Assembly (NCBI RefSeq): GCF_024746835.1
Contig: NZ_CP080531.1
Span: 992,001 to 1,056,000, forward strand
DNA: 64,000 nt
Reading direction: 5' to 3'
Source of the DNA: Mesorhizobium sp. AR02
GTDB lineage: Bacteria; Pseudomonadota; Alphaproteobacteria; Rhizobiales; Rhizobiaceae
Both the position numbers and the translations under genes were made by a program. Below, one piece after another: positions 45,373-55,499 of this stretch. Position 1 is the stretch's first letter. Each line of letters opens with the position of its first letter. The notes beneath the pieces are model-generated. The model did no database searches, was not told the DNA's origin, and saw only the letters and a list, made by a program, of their open reading frames with translations.

Positions 45373-46713
45373 GGTAGTGTGCTGAGAGTTCTGCAAATTC
45401 GCTGAGAGAGGGGCGGTCATGGCAGGCTGGTGATTGTTCACGTCACCGATTCCCGCGAAGGAACGCCACCATGACCAAGATTGAAAGTAAGACCGCCAGC
45501 GCCTCCGTCAAAGACATTCTGCTTTCGAACCCGGACGGACTTCACGAAGTGATCCGTGCGGTGATGCAGGAGGTGCTCGAGGCCGAGATGGATGAGGCGC
45601 TGAGTGCTTCGAAGGGCGAACGCACGCCCGAGCGGCTTGGCTATCGCTCGGGTTACTATGGCCGCACCCTTGTGACGCGCGTCGGCAAGCTTGAGCTGCG
45701 GGTTCCGCAGGACCGCTCGGGGCGCTTCTCGACCGAGTTGTTTGAGCGCTATCAGCGTTCGGAACGGGCTTTGGTGGCGACGCTGGCCGAGATGTATGTG
45801 CAGGGCGTGTCGACCCGCAAGGTGAAGGCGATCACCGAAGAGCTGTGCGGCCATGCTTTCTCGGCCTCGTCGATCTCGGCCATCAACAAGCGGCTGGACG
45901 AGAGCCTCGCTGCCTTTGCCAGGCGTCCCCTTCAAGAGCCGTTTGCTTACCTCATCCTCGATGCGCGCTACGAGAAAGTGCGTGAAGCCGGCGTCGTCAT
46001 GAGCCAGGCGGTGCTGATCGCGGTCGGCATCGACTGGGACGGCCGGCGCCAGATCCTGGCTGTGGAGATGGCCAATCGCGAGAGCCGTTCGGCCTGGAAA
46101 GACTTTCTCGTCTCACTGAAGGCGCGCGGCCTCAAGGGCGTCGAATTGGTCGTGTCCGACGATCACGCCGGCCTGGTGGCGGCGATCGGCGAGGTGATCC
46201 CGGAAGCCGCCTGGCAACGCTGCTACGTGCACTTCCTCAGGAACGCGCTCGATCATCTGCCGCGCAAGCACGGCGATGACTGCCTGCAGGAGCTGCGCTG
46301 GCTCTACGACCGACGCGATCTCGCCGAGGCCAGGGCCGATCTCGCCGCATGGCTTGCCAAATGGTCACCTCGCTATCCGCGCCTGACAGGCTGGGCCGAA
46401 GATGCCATCGAACAAACTCTGACCTTCTTCAGGCTGCCGAGACAGCACCACAAGCATCTCAAGTCCACCAACATGCTCGAGCGCCTCAACGAGGAAATCC
46501 GCCGGCGCACCTATGTCGTACGCATCTTCCCCAACGCCGAAAGCTGCCTGCGCCTTGTCAGGGCCTTGGCTGTCGAGACCAACGAAAACTGGATGGAGGC
46601 CAACCGCTACATCAACATGGACGACCTGCGCGAGCACAAAAAGCTCGCTCTACGCCAAGCCGCATGACCAGCACTATGGCCGCCCCTTTTTGCAGAACTT
46701 GACGCACACAACC
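45373..46713 (+). mobile_element. IS256-family insertion sequence, intact
   Basis: 1341 bp. The left end GGTAGTGTGC... and the right end (inverse complement GGTTGTGTGC...) form an imperfect terminal inverted repeat that continues through AGTTCTGCAAA at both ends. It is flanked by a perfect 8-bp direct repeat ACGGACGT at 45365-45372 and 46714-46721, the target duplication. Transposase intact. A recent, complete insertion. Confidence 0.92.
45471..46667 (+). CDS. IS256-family transposase
   Basis: 398 residues, the typical length. It has the Mutator-like features: DGLHEVIRAVMQEVLEAEMDEAL at the N-terminus, ARYEKVREAG near the first catalytic Asp, VVSDDHAGL with the second Asp, the CYVHFLRN (C-x2-H) motif and the terminal ERLNEEIRRRTYVVRIFPNAES with the catalytic Glu. 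It should catalyse copy-paste or cut-and-paste movement of the element. No frameshift seen. Confidence 0.95.
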   Translation: MTKIESKTASASVKDILLSNPDGLHEVIRAVMQEVLEAEMDEALSASKGERTPERLGYRSGYYGRTLVTRVGKLELRVPQDRSGRFSTELFERYQRSERALVATLAEMYVQGVSTRKVKAITEELCGHAFSASSISAINKRLDESLAAFARRPLQEPFAYLILDARYEKVREAGVVMSQAVLIAVGIDWDGRRQILAVEMANRESRSAWKDFLVSLKARGLKGVELVVSDDHAGLVAAIGEVIPEAAWQRCYVHFLRNALDHLPRKHGDDCLQELRWLYDRRDLAEARADLAAWLAKWSPRYPRLTGWAEDAIEQTLTFFRLPRQHHKHLKSTNMLERLNEEIRRRTYVVRIFPNAESCLRLVRALAVETNENWMEANRYINMDDLREHKKLALRQAA

Positions 46714-46742
46714 ACGGACGTGGAGAGACTTACTTAATGCGC

Positions 46743-46832
46743 GTTTGATTTCAGGAGGGATCAAACATGTTTCGGCACATTCTTACCCAACGTCACTACA
46801 TGACGGCGGCGTTTGGCATAGATTTGGGTTGA
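46743..46832 (+). other. Hairpin with Shine-Dalgarno in its loop, followed by a 21-codon frame
   Basis: GTTTGAT (46743-46749) and ATCAAAC (46760-46766) form a perfect 7-bp stem with TTCAGGAGGG in the loop. The ATG at 46767 directly follows the stem and opens a 21-codon frame ending at 46832. It could be a regulatory leader of the NadQ gene (133 bp downstream) or the remnant of a gene start cut off when this junction formed. Confidence 0.4.
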
Positions 46833-46964
46833 TGCGATAGGCAAGGGCTGCAAAAGATCGAGCATGTTGGAAACTGCGGGCGTTGACGGACAACCAGCAT
46901 CGGTCACCTTTCGCCCGGCTTGCCCCTTCGGGCGACTCGATCTTCGGAATTCCATAGAACCCCA

Positions 46965-47930
46965 ATGCAAGACAAGACAACCCAGGCGACAAGGCAGGCT
47001 GCGGGGAACAACCCGAGCCAGGTCGTCAGTGCGGATCTGATCGCCGTTGTCATTGCCGTGGCCGATGGTGAGCCACGGGTCCTGACCGTCGCGCAGGCGG
47101 GGGCTTTGCCATCCGGTCCATTTGAGCTCGGCCATCGCTCCATGCAGTCGGGCCTGAGGGCATGGGTGGAGCGGCAGACCGGTCACCCGCTGGGCTATAT
47201 CGAGCAGCTTTATACTTTCGCCGACCGTGATCGGACCGGCGACGAGCGCGTGCAGATCTCGATCAGCTATCTCGGCTTGACGCTGGAGGAGCAGGCCGAA
47301 AGGTCTCCAACACATGGCTGGCAAGGCTGGTACGACTATTTTCCCTGGGAAGATCACCGTGCGGGGATGCCGCACATCCTGCCTGATATCCTCATGCCCC
47401 GACTTTTGGCATGGGCCGACGAAGCCGAAGATATGAACATGCGCCGTGATCGCCGGCACCGCGTGGCATATGCCTTCGGCCTCGACGATCGCGACTGGAA
47501 CGAGGAACTCGTCCTCCAGCGATACGAACTGCTCTATGAAGCCGCGCTGGTAGCAGAAGCCACACGCCGCTCGGACAATGGCAGCCCGCTATCCATCCCT
47601 GGCCGCACGATGATCGCCGACCACCGCCGTATTCTGGCGACGGGAATCGCCAGGCTGCGAACCAAGATCAAATACCGCCCCGTCGTCTTCGAACTGATGC
47701 CGCCGGCATTCACGCTGCTGCAGCTGCAGCGCACCGTTGAAGCGCTCGCTGGCAGGCTCGTCCACAAGCAGAATTTCCGGCGTCTCATCGAACAGCAGGA
47801 TCTGGTCGAGGAAACAGGCGAGACGGTGTCGGAAACACGAGGGCCTCCGGCCAAACGCTTCCGCTTTCGCCAAACGGTTTTGGCGGAACGAACTGTCGCA
47901 GGGACGAAATTGCCACTTTCGCGCGCTTGA
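46965..47930 (+). CDS. nadQ: NadQ/NrtR-type regulator of NAD biosynthesis (Nudix-like domain plus winged helix)
   Basis: 321 residues from the ATG at 46965. The N-terminal two-thirds is Nudix-related (SADLIAVVIAVADGEPRVLTVAQAG, PFELGHRSMQSGLRAWVERQTG, LPDILMPRLLAWADEAEDMN) but lacks the full catalytic GX5EX7REUXEEXGU box, as expected of a sensor. The C-terminal part (YRPVVFELMPPAFTLLQLQRTVEAL...KQNFRRLI) is the helix-turn-helix domain shared by NrtR and NadQ. In alpha-proteobacteria NadQ represses nadABC. It lies 67 bp upstream of nadA with two palindromes between. Confidence 0.87.
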   Translation: MQDKTTQATRQAAGNNPSQVVSADLIAVVIAVADGEPRVLTVAQAGALPSGPFELGHRSMQSGLRAWVERQTGHPLGYIEQLYTFADRDRTGDERVQISISYLGLTLEEQAERSPTHGWQGWYDYFPWEDHRAGMPHILPDILMPRLLAWADEAEDMNMRRDRRHRVAYAFGLDDRDWNEELVLQRYELLYEAALVAEATRRSDNGSPLSIPGRTMIADHRRILATGIARLRTKIKYRPVVFELMPPAFTLLQLQRTVEALAGRLVHKQNFRRLIEQQDLVEETGETVSETRGPPAKRFRFRQTVLAERTVAGTKLPLSRA

Positions 47931-47936
47931 CATTCA

Positions 47937-47957
47937 ATATGCTCAAGTTAAGCATAT
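47937..47957. promoter_or_regulatory. NadQ-type operator 1
   Basis: 21-bp palindrome with perfect arms ATATGCT and AGCATAT around a CAAGTTA centre, 41 bp before the nadA start. It resembles the ATGCTC/GAGCAT-type sites known for NadQ. Confidence 0.75.
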
Positions 47958-47964
47958 ACCCTGA

Positions 47965-47985
47965 TTATACTCAACAAGAGCATAA
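47965..47985. promoter_or_regulatory. NadQ-type operator 2
   Basis: 21-bp palindrome TTATACTC / GAGCATAA with one mismatch, separated from operator 1 by 28 bp centre to centre and only 13 bp from the nadA start. The repressor would cover the ribosome-binding region. Confidence 0.7.
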
Positions 47986-47997
47986 TGAGGACAAGGC

Positions 47998-48972
47998 ATG
48001 CTCAACACCTCCACGCGCACGACCGCGCTCTACGACCGGGTGCGGCGAGTCATCCCACCGATCGAATGGCCGGTATTCGCCGATGATATCGAGGCCATTC
48101 TCGATTTGAAGCGGCAGCGAAATGGCGTTATCCTGGCGCACAACTATCAGACACCGGAGATCTTCCATTGCGTTGCCGACATTGTCGGCGACAGTCTGGC
48201 GCTTGCCCGCAAGGCGATGGCGACCGAAGCGGATGTCATTGTGCTGGCCGGCGTCCACTTCATGGCCGAGACGGCGAAGCTGCTCAATCCGCAAAAAACG
48301 GTGCTCATTCCTGACCTGCAAGCAGGTTGTTCGCTGGCAGATTCGATTACGGCCGAGGACGTCCGGCTGCTGCGGCAACGCTATCCGGGCGTGCCGGTCG
48401 TCACCTACGTCAACACGTCGGCCGAAGTGAAAGCCGAGTCCGATATCTGCTGTACGTCCGGCAACGCGAAGGCCGTGGTGGAGTCTCTGGGTGTTCCGCG
48501 GGTGATCATGCTGCCGGATGAGTATCTGGCCCAGAACATCGCCGCCCAGACCGAGGTGGAGATCATCGCCTGGAAAGGGCATTGCGAGGTGCATGAGCGT
48601 TTTACGCCGGCCGACATCCGCGAACTGCGCGAAAACCATCCCGGTGTGACGGTGCTGGCGCATCCCGAGTGCCCGCCGGAAGTCGTCGCGGAAGCTGACT
48701 TCTCCGGTTCGACGGCCGCCATGTCGGATTATGTCGGAAGGCAAAAGCCGCCCCGCGTCGTGCTGATGACCGAGTGCTCGATGAGCGACAACGTCGCGGT
48801 CGAGCATCCCGAGGTGGAGTTCATCCGGCCCTGTAATTTATGCCCGCATATGAAGCGGATTACGCTCGCCAACATCCGTGCGGCGCTGGAGCAGAACCGC
48901 CATGTCGTGACCATCGCACCCGAAATCGCCGGGCGTGCGCGGCTGGCTGTCGAGCGGATGCTGGCGGTATGA
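47998..48972 (+). CDS. nadA: Quinolinate synthase
   Basis: 324 residues. Condenses iminoaspartate with dihydroxyacetone phosphate to quinolinate, using a [4Fe-4S] cluster. Visible motifs: [19 protein letters not shown] (first cluster Cys), [14 protein letters not shown] (second), [11 protein letters not shown] and [11 protein letters not shown] (third). Length is normal for the long NadA type. First gene of nadABC behind two operator palindromes; overlaps nadB by ATGA. Confidence 0.96.
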   Translation: MLNTSTRTTALYDRVRRVIPPIEWPVFADDIEAILDLKRQRNGVILAHNYQTPEIFHCVADIVGDSLALARKAMATEADVIVLAGVHFMAETAKLLNPQKTVLIPDLQAGCSLADSITAEDVRLLRQRYPGVPVVTYVNTSAEVKAESDICCTSGNAKAVVESLGVPRVIMLPDEYLAQNIAAQTEVEIIAWKGHCEVHERFTPADIRELRENHPGVTVLAHPECPPEVVAEADFSGSTAAMSDYVGRQKPPRVVLMTECSMSDNVAVEHPEVEFIRPCNLCPHMKRITLANIRAALEQNRHVVTIAPEIAGRARLAVERMLAV

Positions 48973-50510
48973 GCATTGACGTCCACCATCTCGCCGGCCG
49001 GCCGGTGATCATCGGCGGCGGCATAGCCGGGCTGATGACCGCCCTGCACCTGGCGCCCGAGCCGGTGCTTCTCCTGTCCAGGACGCCATTGGGTGCTGAC
49101 GCCTCCAGCACGTGGGCACAGGGCGGCCTCGCCGCAAGCCTCGGTGACGACGACGATCCAGCATTGCACCTGGCCGACACGCTCGCCGCAGGCGATGGGC
49201 TTTGCGACAGGGAGATGGCGAGCCGCATCCTCAATGCGGCGCCGGGCGCGATCGAGACGTTGGCCGGCTTCGGGGTCCGCTTCGACCGCACGCCGGAAGG
49301 GACGGTGCGTCTCGGACTGGAGGCCGCGCACAGCCGACGGCGCATCGTTCATGCCGGCGGCGACGGCAGCGGGCGCGAGATCATGCGTGCCCTGGTCGCC
49401 GCCGTCCGCTCGACGCCGACAATAGAGGTCGTTGAGGGGCTCGAAGCGCGCCGGTTGGTCGTGGAGGATGGCAGGATCACCGGGGTGTTGGCGAGTTGTT
49501 CGACAGGCCCGGTGTTCCTCGCCACGGGACGGGTCGTTCTCGCCACTGGCGGGATCGGTGGCCTGTTCCACGACAGCACAAACCCGCTCGGCAGTTGCGG
49601 TCAAGGCCTGGCACTCGCCGCACGCGCCGGTGCAATTTTTGCCGACCTAGAGTTCATCCAGTTCCACCCGACCGCGCTGGACGGGCCCTGCCGTCCGATG
49701 CCGCTCATCAGCGAGGCGGTTCGCGGCGAAGGCGCCATAATCGTCGACGAGACAGGCCGGCGTTTTCTCGACGGCGTGCGAGGTGCGGAATTCGCACCGC
49801 GCGACATCGTCGCGCGCGCTGTCTGGCGACATCTTGCCGACGGCCATCGCGTCTTCCTCGACGTCCGCGAAAAGCCAGGCGCGACGTTCGCGCGGCAGTT
49901 TCCGACGATCGCATCAGCCTGCGGCAAGGCCGGCATCGATCCGGCGCGCGATCTCATTCCCATCCGGCCGGCGCAGCATTATCACATGGGTGGTGTCGCC
50001 GTGGATCTGGCCGGGCGCACTTCGGTTCCGGGACTTTGGGCTTGCGGAGAGGTCGCCTCGACCGGGCTGCACGGCGCCAATCGGCTCGCGAGCAACTCGC
50101 TGACCGAGGCCGTCGTTTGCGCGCGCTGGGTTGCCGAAAGCGTCGCCGGGTCATCCGGCGACGGTGGAAAGCGAGCGACGGCAACTGATCTACCTCAGCC
50201 CGATCCAAGATCGGCGCGCCCTCTCCTGTCACGTGCCCTCGGCGTCACGCGGGATAGCGAAGGGTTGAAAGAAGCTGTCCGCGCATTGTTGCCGCTGGTT
50301 CAGCGGCACGATGCGGCGTCCGATCCCGCTGCCGTCGGGCTGATGATCGCGGTTGCCGCCTTGCTGCGCCAGGAAAGCCGCGGTGCTCATTCCCGGACCG
50401 ACTTTCCGCATCATGCCGCCGTCGCCCGCCGTTCCCAAATTACGCTCGACGCGGCCATTGCCGCAGCGCGGGAATTCGGATCCTCCCCAATGCTGGAAAG
50501 CGTCGCGTGA
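48969..50510 (+). CDS. nadB: L-aspartate oxidase
   Basis: 513 residues from the ATG at 48969, overlapping the nadA stop; a longer upstream reading is excluded by this coupling. FAD motif [13 protein letters not shown], then [44 protein letters not shown] and [42 protein letters not shown], all diagnostic for NadB of the succinate dehydrogenase flavoprotein fold. It oxidises aspartate to iminoaspartate for NadA. The C-terminal helical domain is present and of normal length. Confidence 0.96.
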   Translation: MSIDVHHLAGRPVIIGGGIAGLMTALHLAPEPVLLLSRTPLGADASSTWAQGGLAASLGDDDDPALHLADTLAAGDGLCDREMASRILNAAPGAIETLAGFGVRFDRTPEGTVRLGLEAAHSRRRIVHAGGDGSGREIMRALVAAVRSTPTIEVVEGLEARRLVVEDGRITGVLASCSTGPVFLATGRVVLATGGIGGLFHDSTNPLGSCGQGLALAARAGAIFADLEFIQFHPTALDGPCRPMPLISEAVRGEGAIIVDETGRRFLDGVRGAEFAPRDIVARAVWRHLADGHRVFLDVREKPGATFARQFPTIASACGKAGIDPARDLIPIRPAQHYHMGGVAVDLAGRTSVPGLWACGEVASTGLHGANRLASNSLTEAVVCARWVAESVAGSSGDGGKRATATDLPQPDPRSARPLLSRALGVTRDSEGLKEAVRALLPLVQRHDAASDPAAVGLMIAVAALLRQESRGAHSRTDFPHHAAVARRSQITLDAAIAAAREFGSSPMLESVA

Positions 50511-51364
50511 TAAACCTCCCACCACTTCCCGCAATCATACTCGAGCCCCTTGTGCGTGCAGCTCTGCTCGAAGACCTCGGCAGGGCCGGCGACGTGACCT
50601 CGGATGCCGTCGTGCCGCGAGGCCATCGTGTGACGACCGTGCTGGCGGCGCGCCAGACTGGAATTGTCGCCGGGCTCGATCTGGCGATGCTCGCTTTCCG
50701 GCTCATCGACCAGGACGTCGAGATGACTGTGCATCGTGCGGACGGCAGCGAGGTCGTGCAAGGAGAGATCATTGCATCAGTGGTTGGCCCGGCCCGGGCC
50801 ATTCTCACCGCCGAACGGACGGCACTCAATTTTCTCTGCCATTTGAGTGGCATCGCCACGGCGACGGCATCGGTCGTCGCAGCGGTTCGCGGCCATGGCG
50901 CAAGCATCGTCTGCACGCGCAAGACGACGCCTGGATTGCGGGCGGTCGAAAAATACGCCGTGCGCGTCGGTGGCGGATCCAATCACCGCTTCGGCCTCGA
51001 CGACGCGATCCTGATCAAGGATAACCACATCGCCATCGCCGGCGGCATTCGCCCCGCCGTCGAGCGCGCGCGAAGCTGCGTCGGCCATCTCGTCAAGATC
51101 GAAGTCGAGGTCGATACGCTGGCCCAGCTAGAAGAGGTCCTGGCTCTCGCCCCCGACGCCGTCCTGCTCGACAACATGTCGGTCGACGAGCTTCGCCAGG
51201 CGGTGGTGATGGTTAGCGGCCGGGCGATCACCGAGGCGTCGGGCAGGATCACCGTCGCGACGGCGCCGGCCATCGCAGCGACCGGTGTCGATCTGATCTC
51301 CATCGGCTGGTTGACTCACAGCGCACCGATCCTCGATATCGGTCTCGACTACCCTAAACTTTGA
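50507..51364 (+). CDS. nadC: Nicotinate-nucleotide diphosphorylase (carboxylating)
   Basis: 285 residues from the GTG at 50507, overlapping nadB by GTGA. Converts quinolinate and PRPP to nicotinate mononucleotide. ERTALNFLCHLSGIATATA, CTRKTTPGLRAVEKYAVRVGGGSNHRFGLDDAILIKDNHI and DLISIGWLTHSAPILDIGLD are NadC motifs including the quinolinate-binding Arg and Lys. Completes the de novo NAD pathway; bioB follows after a 94-bp gap. Confidence 0.96.
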   Translation: MINLPPLPAIILEPLVRAALLEDLGRAGDVTSDAVVPRGHRVTTVLAARQTGIVAGLDLAMLAFRLIDQDVEMTVHRADGSEVVQGEIIASVVGPARAILTAERTALNFLCHLSGIATATASVVAAVRGHGASIVCTRKTTPGLRAVEKYAVRVGGGSNHRFGLDDAILIKDNHIAIAGGIRPAVERARSCVGHLVKIEVEVDTLAQLEEVLALAPDAVLLDNMSVDELRQAVVMVSGRAITEASGRITVATAPAIAATGVDLISIGWLTHSAPILDIGLDYPKL

Positions 51365-51458
51365 TCGTCGGGGCTGACCATAGGCAGTCGACCGGGCTCT
51401 TTTCGACGCGGTCTGCCAGTTTCAAGGGCGCCTATATCGCCACAACGCAAGGAACAGC

Positions 51459-52466
51459 ATGGAAATGCACGCAGCGATTTCGGAAAAGACCATGCCTGAA
51501 ACTCAATCCGTCGACGGGAGCCGGACATGGACCCTGGAAGAAGCTCAGGCGCTGCATGACGCGCCCTTCAATGACCTGCTGTTTCAGGCGCAAACCGTTC
51601 ACCGCCAGAATTTCGATCCCAACAAGGTCCAGCTCAGCCGGCTTCTCAGCATCAAGACCGGCGGCTGCCCGGAGGATTGCGGCTATTGCAGCCAGTCGGC
51701 GCATCACGAAACCGGTCTGAAGGCGTCGAAACTGATGGAAGTCAGGCGCGTCATCGCCGAGGCGACCAAGGCGCGCGACGCCGGCGCCACCCGTTATTGC
51801 ATGGGTGCTGCCTGGCGAAATCCCAAGGCGCGCGACATGGATGCGGTGGTGGCGATGGTCGAAGGCGTCAAGGCGTTGGGCATGGAGACCTGCATGACGC
51901 TCGGCATGCTCGATCTTGGGCAGGCCGCGCGACTGAAACAAGCGGGCCTCGACTACTACAACCACAACATCGATACGTCGGAACGCTACTACAACGAGAT
52001 CATCAGCACGCGCAGCTTTGCCGACAGGCTCGAGACGCTCGAGCAGGTACGCCAATCCGGCATCAAAGTCTGCTGTGGTGGCATTGTCGGCATGGGCGAA
52101 GAGCCGGTGGACCGGATCGACATGCTGGTGACGCTGGCCAACCTGCCGGAGCATCCGCAAAGCGTTCCGATCAACATGCTGATCCCGATCGCCGGCACCC
52201 CGCTGGCCGAAGCCAGGCCGATCGAGCCGATCGAATTCGTGCGCGTGATCGCCCTGGCGCGCATCATGATGCCGAAATCGCATGTCCGTCTTTCCGCCGG
52301 CCGCACCGCCATGACCGACGAGATGCAGGCGCTGTGCTTCTTCGCCGGCGCCAATTCGATCTTCGTCGGCGACACGCTGCTGACCGCGGACAATCCCGGC
52401 GAGGACAAGGATACCCTTCTGTTCCGGCGCCTCGGCATCGAGCCGATGGAACTCGAGGCGCAATGA
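51459..52466 (+). CDS. bioB: Biotin synthase
   Basis: 335 residues. Radical-SAM motif C70-x3-C74-x2-C77 (GCPEDCGYC), [42 protein letters not shown] and [10 protein letters not shown] are BioB-specific. Inserts sulfur into dethiobiotin. The gap before it could hold a separate promoter; I see no TTATAAATAA-like BioR box there. Overlaps bioF by ATGA. Confidence 0.96.
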   Translation: MEMHAAISEKTMPETQSVDGSRTWTLEEAQALHDAPFNDLLFQAQTVHRQNFDPNKVQLSRLLSIKTGGCPEDCGYCSQSAHHETGLKASKLMEVRRVIAEATKARDAGATRYCMGAAWRNPKARDMDAVVAMVEGVKALGMETCMTLGMLDLGQAARLKQAGLDYYNHNIDTSERYYNEIISTRSFADRLETLEQVRQSGIKVCCGGIVGMGEEPVDRIDMLVTLANLPEHPQSVPINMLIPIAGTPLAEARPIEPIEFVRVIALARIMMPKSHVRLSAGRTAMTDEMQALCFFAGANSIFVGDTLLTADNPGEDKDTLLFRRLGIEPMELEAQ

Positions 52467-53602
52467 ACGGGGCACCGCTTGCCCGCTATGACGCGACCTT
52501 GGAGGGGCTGGCGCGCAAGGACCGGCTGCGGACGCTGTCGCCGCGCACCGGGCTCGACTTCTCGTCGAACGACTATCTCGGGCTTGCTGCCTCCAAAAGA
52601 CTTGGCGACGCGGTTGCGGCGGCGATTGCGCGGGGCACGCCGGTCGGCGCCACCGGGTCGAGGCTGTTGCGCGGCAACGCGCCGGAGCATGAGCAATTGG
52701 AGGCGGACGCAGCGGCGTTCTTCGGGACCGACCGCGCGCTGTTCTTCGGCAGCGGCTACATCGCGAACTTTGCTCTGCTGACCGCGCTGCCGCAGAAGGG
52801 CGACCTGCTGGTCCTCGATGAACTCGCGCATGCCAGCATGCATGAGGGTGCGCAGGCCGGGCGCGCCCAGTTCAAACTCGCCGCCCACAATGATGTCAAC
52901 GCTGTCGAGGATGCAATCACGCACTGGCGCGCCGGCGGCGGCACGGGGCGCGTCTGGATCGCGGTCGAAAGCCTCTACAGCATGGATGGCGACCGCGCGC
53001 CGATGGAGAGCCTGATCGCGCTTGCCGACCGGCACGAGGCATTCATTGTCGTCGACGAAGCGCATGCCACCGGTGTCTGGGGACCGGATGGCCGGGGGCT
53101 GGCCGCCGCGTTCGAGGGCCGCAACAACATCATTGCGCTCCATACTTGCGGCAAGGCGCTCGGCGCGTCCGGCGCACTCGTCACCGGACCGCGAACGTTG
53201 TGCGACTATCTCGTCAACCGCTGCCGGCCATTCATCTACGCCACCGCGCCATCGCCGCTGATGGCGGTCGCGGCGCGCGAAGCGCTCGCTATTCTGTCCG
53301 ACGAGCCGATGCGCCGTGTTCGGCTGCATGAAAATATCGCCTTCGCGGGCCGCCAATTGGCCGAGCGCTGCGGCGTGATGCCGAGCGGCTCGCAGATCCA
53401 GCCATTCGTCATCGGCGATGTCAGGCGCACGATGGCGGTGGCGGCTGCATTGCAGGCGCGCGGCTTCGACATACGCGGCATTCGTCCGCCGACCGTGCCC
53501 GAGGGCACGTCGCGCCTGCGCATTTCGCTGACGCTCAACGTCGACGAAGCCGACATTTCGGCCATGGTCGAGGCGCTCGTCGAAGTGTTGGCCTCGACAT
53601 GA
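52463..53602 (+). CDS. bioF: 8-amino-7-oxononanoate synthase
   Basis: 379 residues from the ATG at 52463. Joins pimeloyl thioester with alanine using [53 protein letters not shown] and the lysine motif [12 protein letters not shown] are present, all normal for the alpha-oxoamine synthase family. Overlaps bioB and bioD by 4 bp at each side. Confidence 0.95.
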   Translation: MNGAPLARYDATLEGLARKDRLRTLSPRTGLDFSSNDYLGLAASKRLGDAVAAAIARGTPVGATGSRLLRGNAPEHEQLEADAAAFFGTDRALFFGSGYIANFALLTALPQKGDLLVLDELAHASMHEGAQAGRAQFKLAAHNDVNAVEDAITHWRAGGGTGRVWIAVESLYSMDGDRAPMESLIALADRHEAFIVVDEAHATGVWGPDGRGLAAAFEGRNNIIALHTCGKALGASGALVTGPRTLCDYLVNRCRPFIYATAPSPLMAVAAREALAILSDEPMRRVRLHENIAFAGRQLAERCGVMPSGSQIQPFVIGDVRRTMAVAAALQARGFDIRGIRPPTVPEGTSRLRISLTLNVDEADISAMVEALVEVLAST

Positions 53603-54234
53603 CCAAGCGCATCGTCATCACCGGAACAGATACCGGAATTGGCAAGACGGTGTTTTCGGCCGGGCTAGCCGGCCTGCTCGACGGCTTCTACTGGAAGCCG
53701 GTTCAATCGGGCCTCGACGACGAGACTGACAGCGAGGTCGTTAAACGGCTCGCCGGCCTGCCGCCGGGGCGCGTCCTGCCGGAGGTCTACCGCTTGAGCA
53801 AGCCCCTGTCGCCGCATCGTTCAGCGGAAATCGATGGCGTCGCGATCGAGGCGGCAAAGCTCTCGCTTCCAGCCTTGCCGGGTCCGCTTGTCATCGAAGG
53901 CGCTGGCGGGCTGATGGTGCCACTCAACCGACAGACAAGGTTCATTGACATATTCACGCAATGGCGGCTGCCGGTCATACTGTGCGCCCGGACCGCACTC
54001 GGCACAATCAACCACACGCTCCTCTCAATCGAAGCTCTGCGGGCCCGCTCTATCCCAATCATCGGCGTCGCTTTTATCGGCGACGAGGTGGCAGACACGC
54101 AAAAGACAATTGTGGAATTCGGCGGCGTGCCGCAGCTCGGCAGGCTGCCGCACCTTGATCCGCTGACGAGTGAGACGCTGAGGGAAGCGATGGTTGCCGG
54201 CTTCGACCTCGCTCTGATTGCCGGAGGCGAATGA
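53599..54234 (+). CDS. bioD: Dethiobiotin synthetase
   Basis: 211 residues. N-terminal P-loop [15 protein letters not shown], then YWKPVQSG and [13 protein letters not shown], the substrate-binding blocks. Closes the ureido ring of dethiobiotin using CO2 and ATP. ATGA overlaps with bioF and bioA. Confidence 0.95.
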   Translation: MTKRIVITGTDTGIGKTVFSAGLAGLLDGFYWKPVQSGLDDETDSEVVKRLAGLPPGRVLPEVYRLSKPLSPHRSAEIDGVAIEAAKLSLPALPGPLVIEGAGGLMVPLNRQTRFIDIFTQWRLPVILCARTALGTINHTLLSIEALRARSIPIIGVAFIGDEVADTQKTIVEFGGVPQLGRLPHLDPLTSETLREAMVAGFDLALIAGGE

Positions 54235-55499
54235 TGCCGCAGTCCCAAGTTTGGCACCCCTTCACCCAGCACGCGCTCGAGCCGACGATCCCAGAAATCG
54301 TCCTGACGGAAGGCGCCTATCTCCACAAGGCGGACGGCACACGCATCCTGGACGCCATTTCCTCCTGGTGGGTCGTCACGCATGGCCACCGCCATCCCCG
54401 CATCATGAAGGCCATCGAGACGACCGCGTCGAGCCTCGACCAGATCATCTTTGCAGGCTTCACGCATGAACCGGCCGAACGCCTAGCCAGGGCGCTTGTC
54501 GGCCTCGCTCCGTCCGGCCTCGACTGGGTGTTCTATTCCGACAGCGGTTCGACCTCCGTGGAAGTCGCACTGAAGATGGCGCTCGGCTATTTCCGCAACA
54601 CCGGCGCGCCGCGCTCGCGCCTCGTCGTCATGGAGCACAGCTATCATGGCGACACTATCGGCACGATGAGCGTCGGTGCCCGTGGCGTGTTCAACGCCGC
54701 CTACGAACCTTTGATGTTCGAGGTTGACACCATTCCCTTCCCGGCCGCCGGCCGCGAGCAGGAAACGCTGGATCGTTTCGAGGCCGTCAGCCGCGACCGG
54801 CGCGCAGCCGCACTGATCGTCGAGCCGCTCGTGCTCGGCGCCGGCGGCATGCTGATGTATCCGGCCTGGGTTTTGACCGAATTGAAAAAGATCGCCGAAG
54901 CCTCCGGCACGCTGCTGATCGCCGACGAAGTGATGACCGGCTGGGGGCGCACCGGGACCATGTTCGCCTGCGAGCAGGCGTCTGCCTCTCCGGATATCCT
55001 GTGCACCTCGAAGGGCCTGACCGGCGGCGCCATCCCGCTGGCGGCCACGCTTGCCACCGACGCCATCTTCCAGGCCCATTTTTCGACGGACCGGAAGAAG
55101 ACCTTCTTTCACTCGAGTTCCTACACCGCCAATCCGATAGCCTGTGCCGCCGCGCTCGCCAATGTCGAGATCTGGCGCGACGAGCCGGTGGCCGAGCGGG
55201 TCGCGGCCTTGAGCGCGATGCAGGCCGCTGGGCTTCAGCGCTTTCGCGACAATCCCTTCTTCACTGACTGTCGGGCGACAGGCACGATCGCGGCGCTCGA
55301 CGTGCGCGCCGGCTCGGCCGGCTATCTGGCCGAGATCGGCCCGAAGCTGCGGACTTTCTTCCTCGACCAGGGGCTGCTTGTGCGCCCGCTCGGCAATGTC
55401 CTCTATCTTCTTCCACCCTATTGCATCACTGGCGACGAGTTGGACGGACTCTATGACGCCATCGAGGAGGCTGGCGCACGTTTCGGTTCGAGGCCATGA
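54231..55499 (+). CDS. bioA: Adenosylmethionine-8-amino-7-oxononanoate aminotransferase
   Basis: 422 residues. [63 protein letters not shown] and the PLP lysine in CTSKGLTGG mark BioA, which uses SAM as amino donor. Full length. Overlaps both neighbours. Confidence 0.96.
   Translation: MMPQSQVWHPFTQHALEPTIPEIVLTEGAYLHKADGTRILDAISSWWVVTHGHRHPRIMKAIETTASSLDQIIFAGFTHEPAERLARALVGLAPSGLDWVFYSDSGSTSVEVALKMALGYFRNTGAPRSRLVVMEHSYHGDTIGTMSVGARGVFNAAYEPLMFEVDTIPFPAAGREQETLDRFEAVSRDRRAAALIVEPLVLGAGGMLMYPAWVLTELKKIAEASGTLLIADEVMTGWGRTGTMFACEQASASPDILCTSKGLTGGAIPLAATLATDAIFQAHFSTDRKKTFFHSSSYTANPIACAAALANVEIWRDEPVAERVAALSAMQAAGLQRFRDNPFFTDCRATGTIAALDVRAGSAGYLAEIGPKLRTFFLDQGLLVRPLGNVLYLLPPYCITGDELDGLYDAIEEAGARFGSRP

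Noticed and set aside
46761..47459. 232-codon open frame on the minus strand
   Set aside because: Antisense to nadQ; no recognisable features.
51365..51458. Search for a BioR-type box before bioB
   Set aside because: No TTATAAATAA-like palindrome seen in the gap.
51989..53356. 455-codon open frame on the minus strand
   Set aside because: Antisense to bioB and bioF, which have full motif sets.
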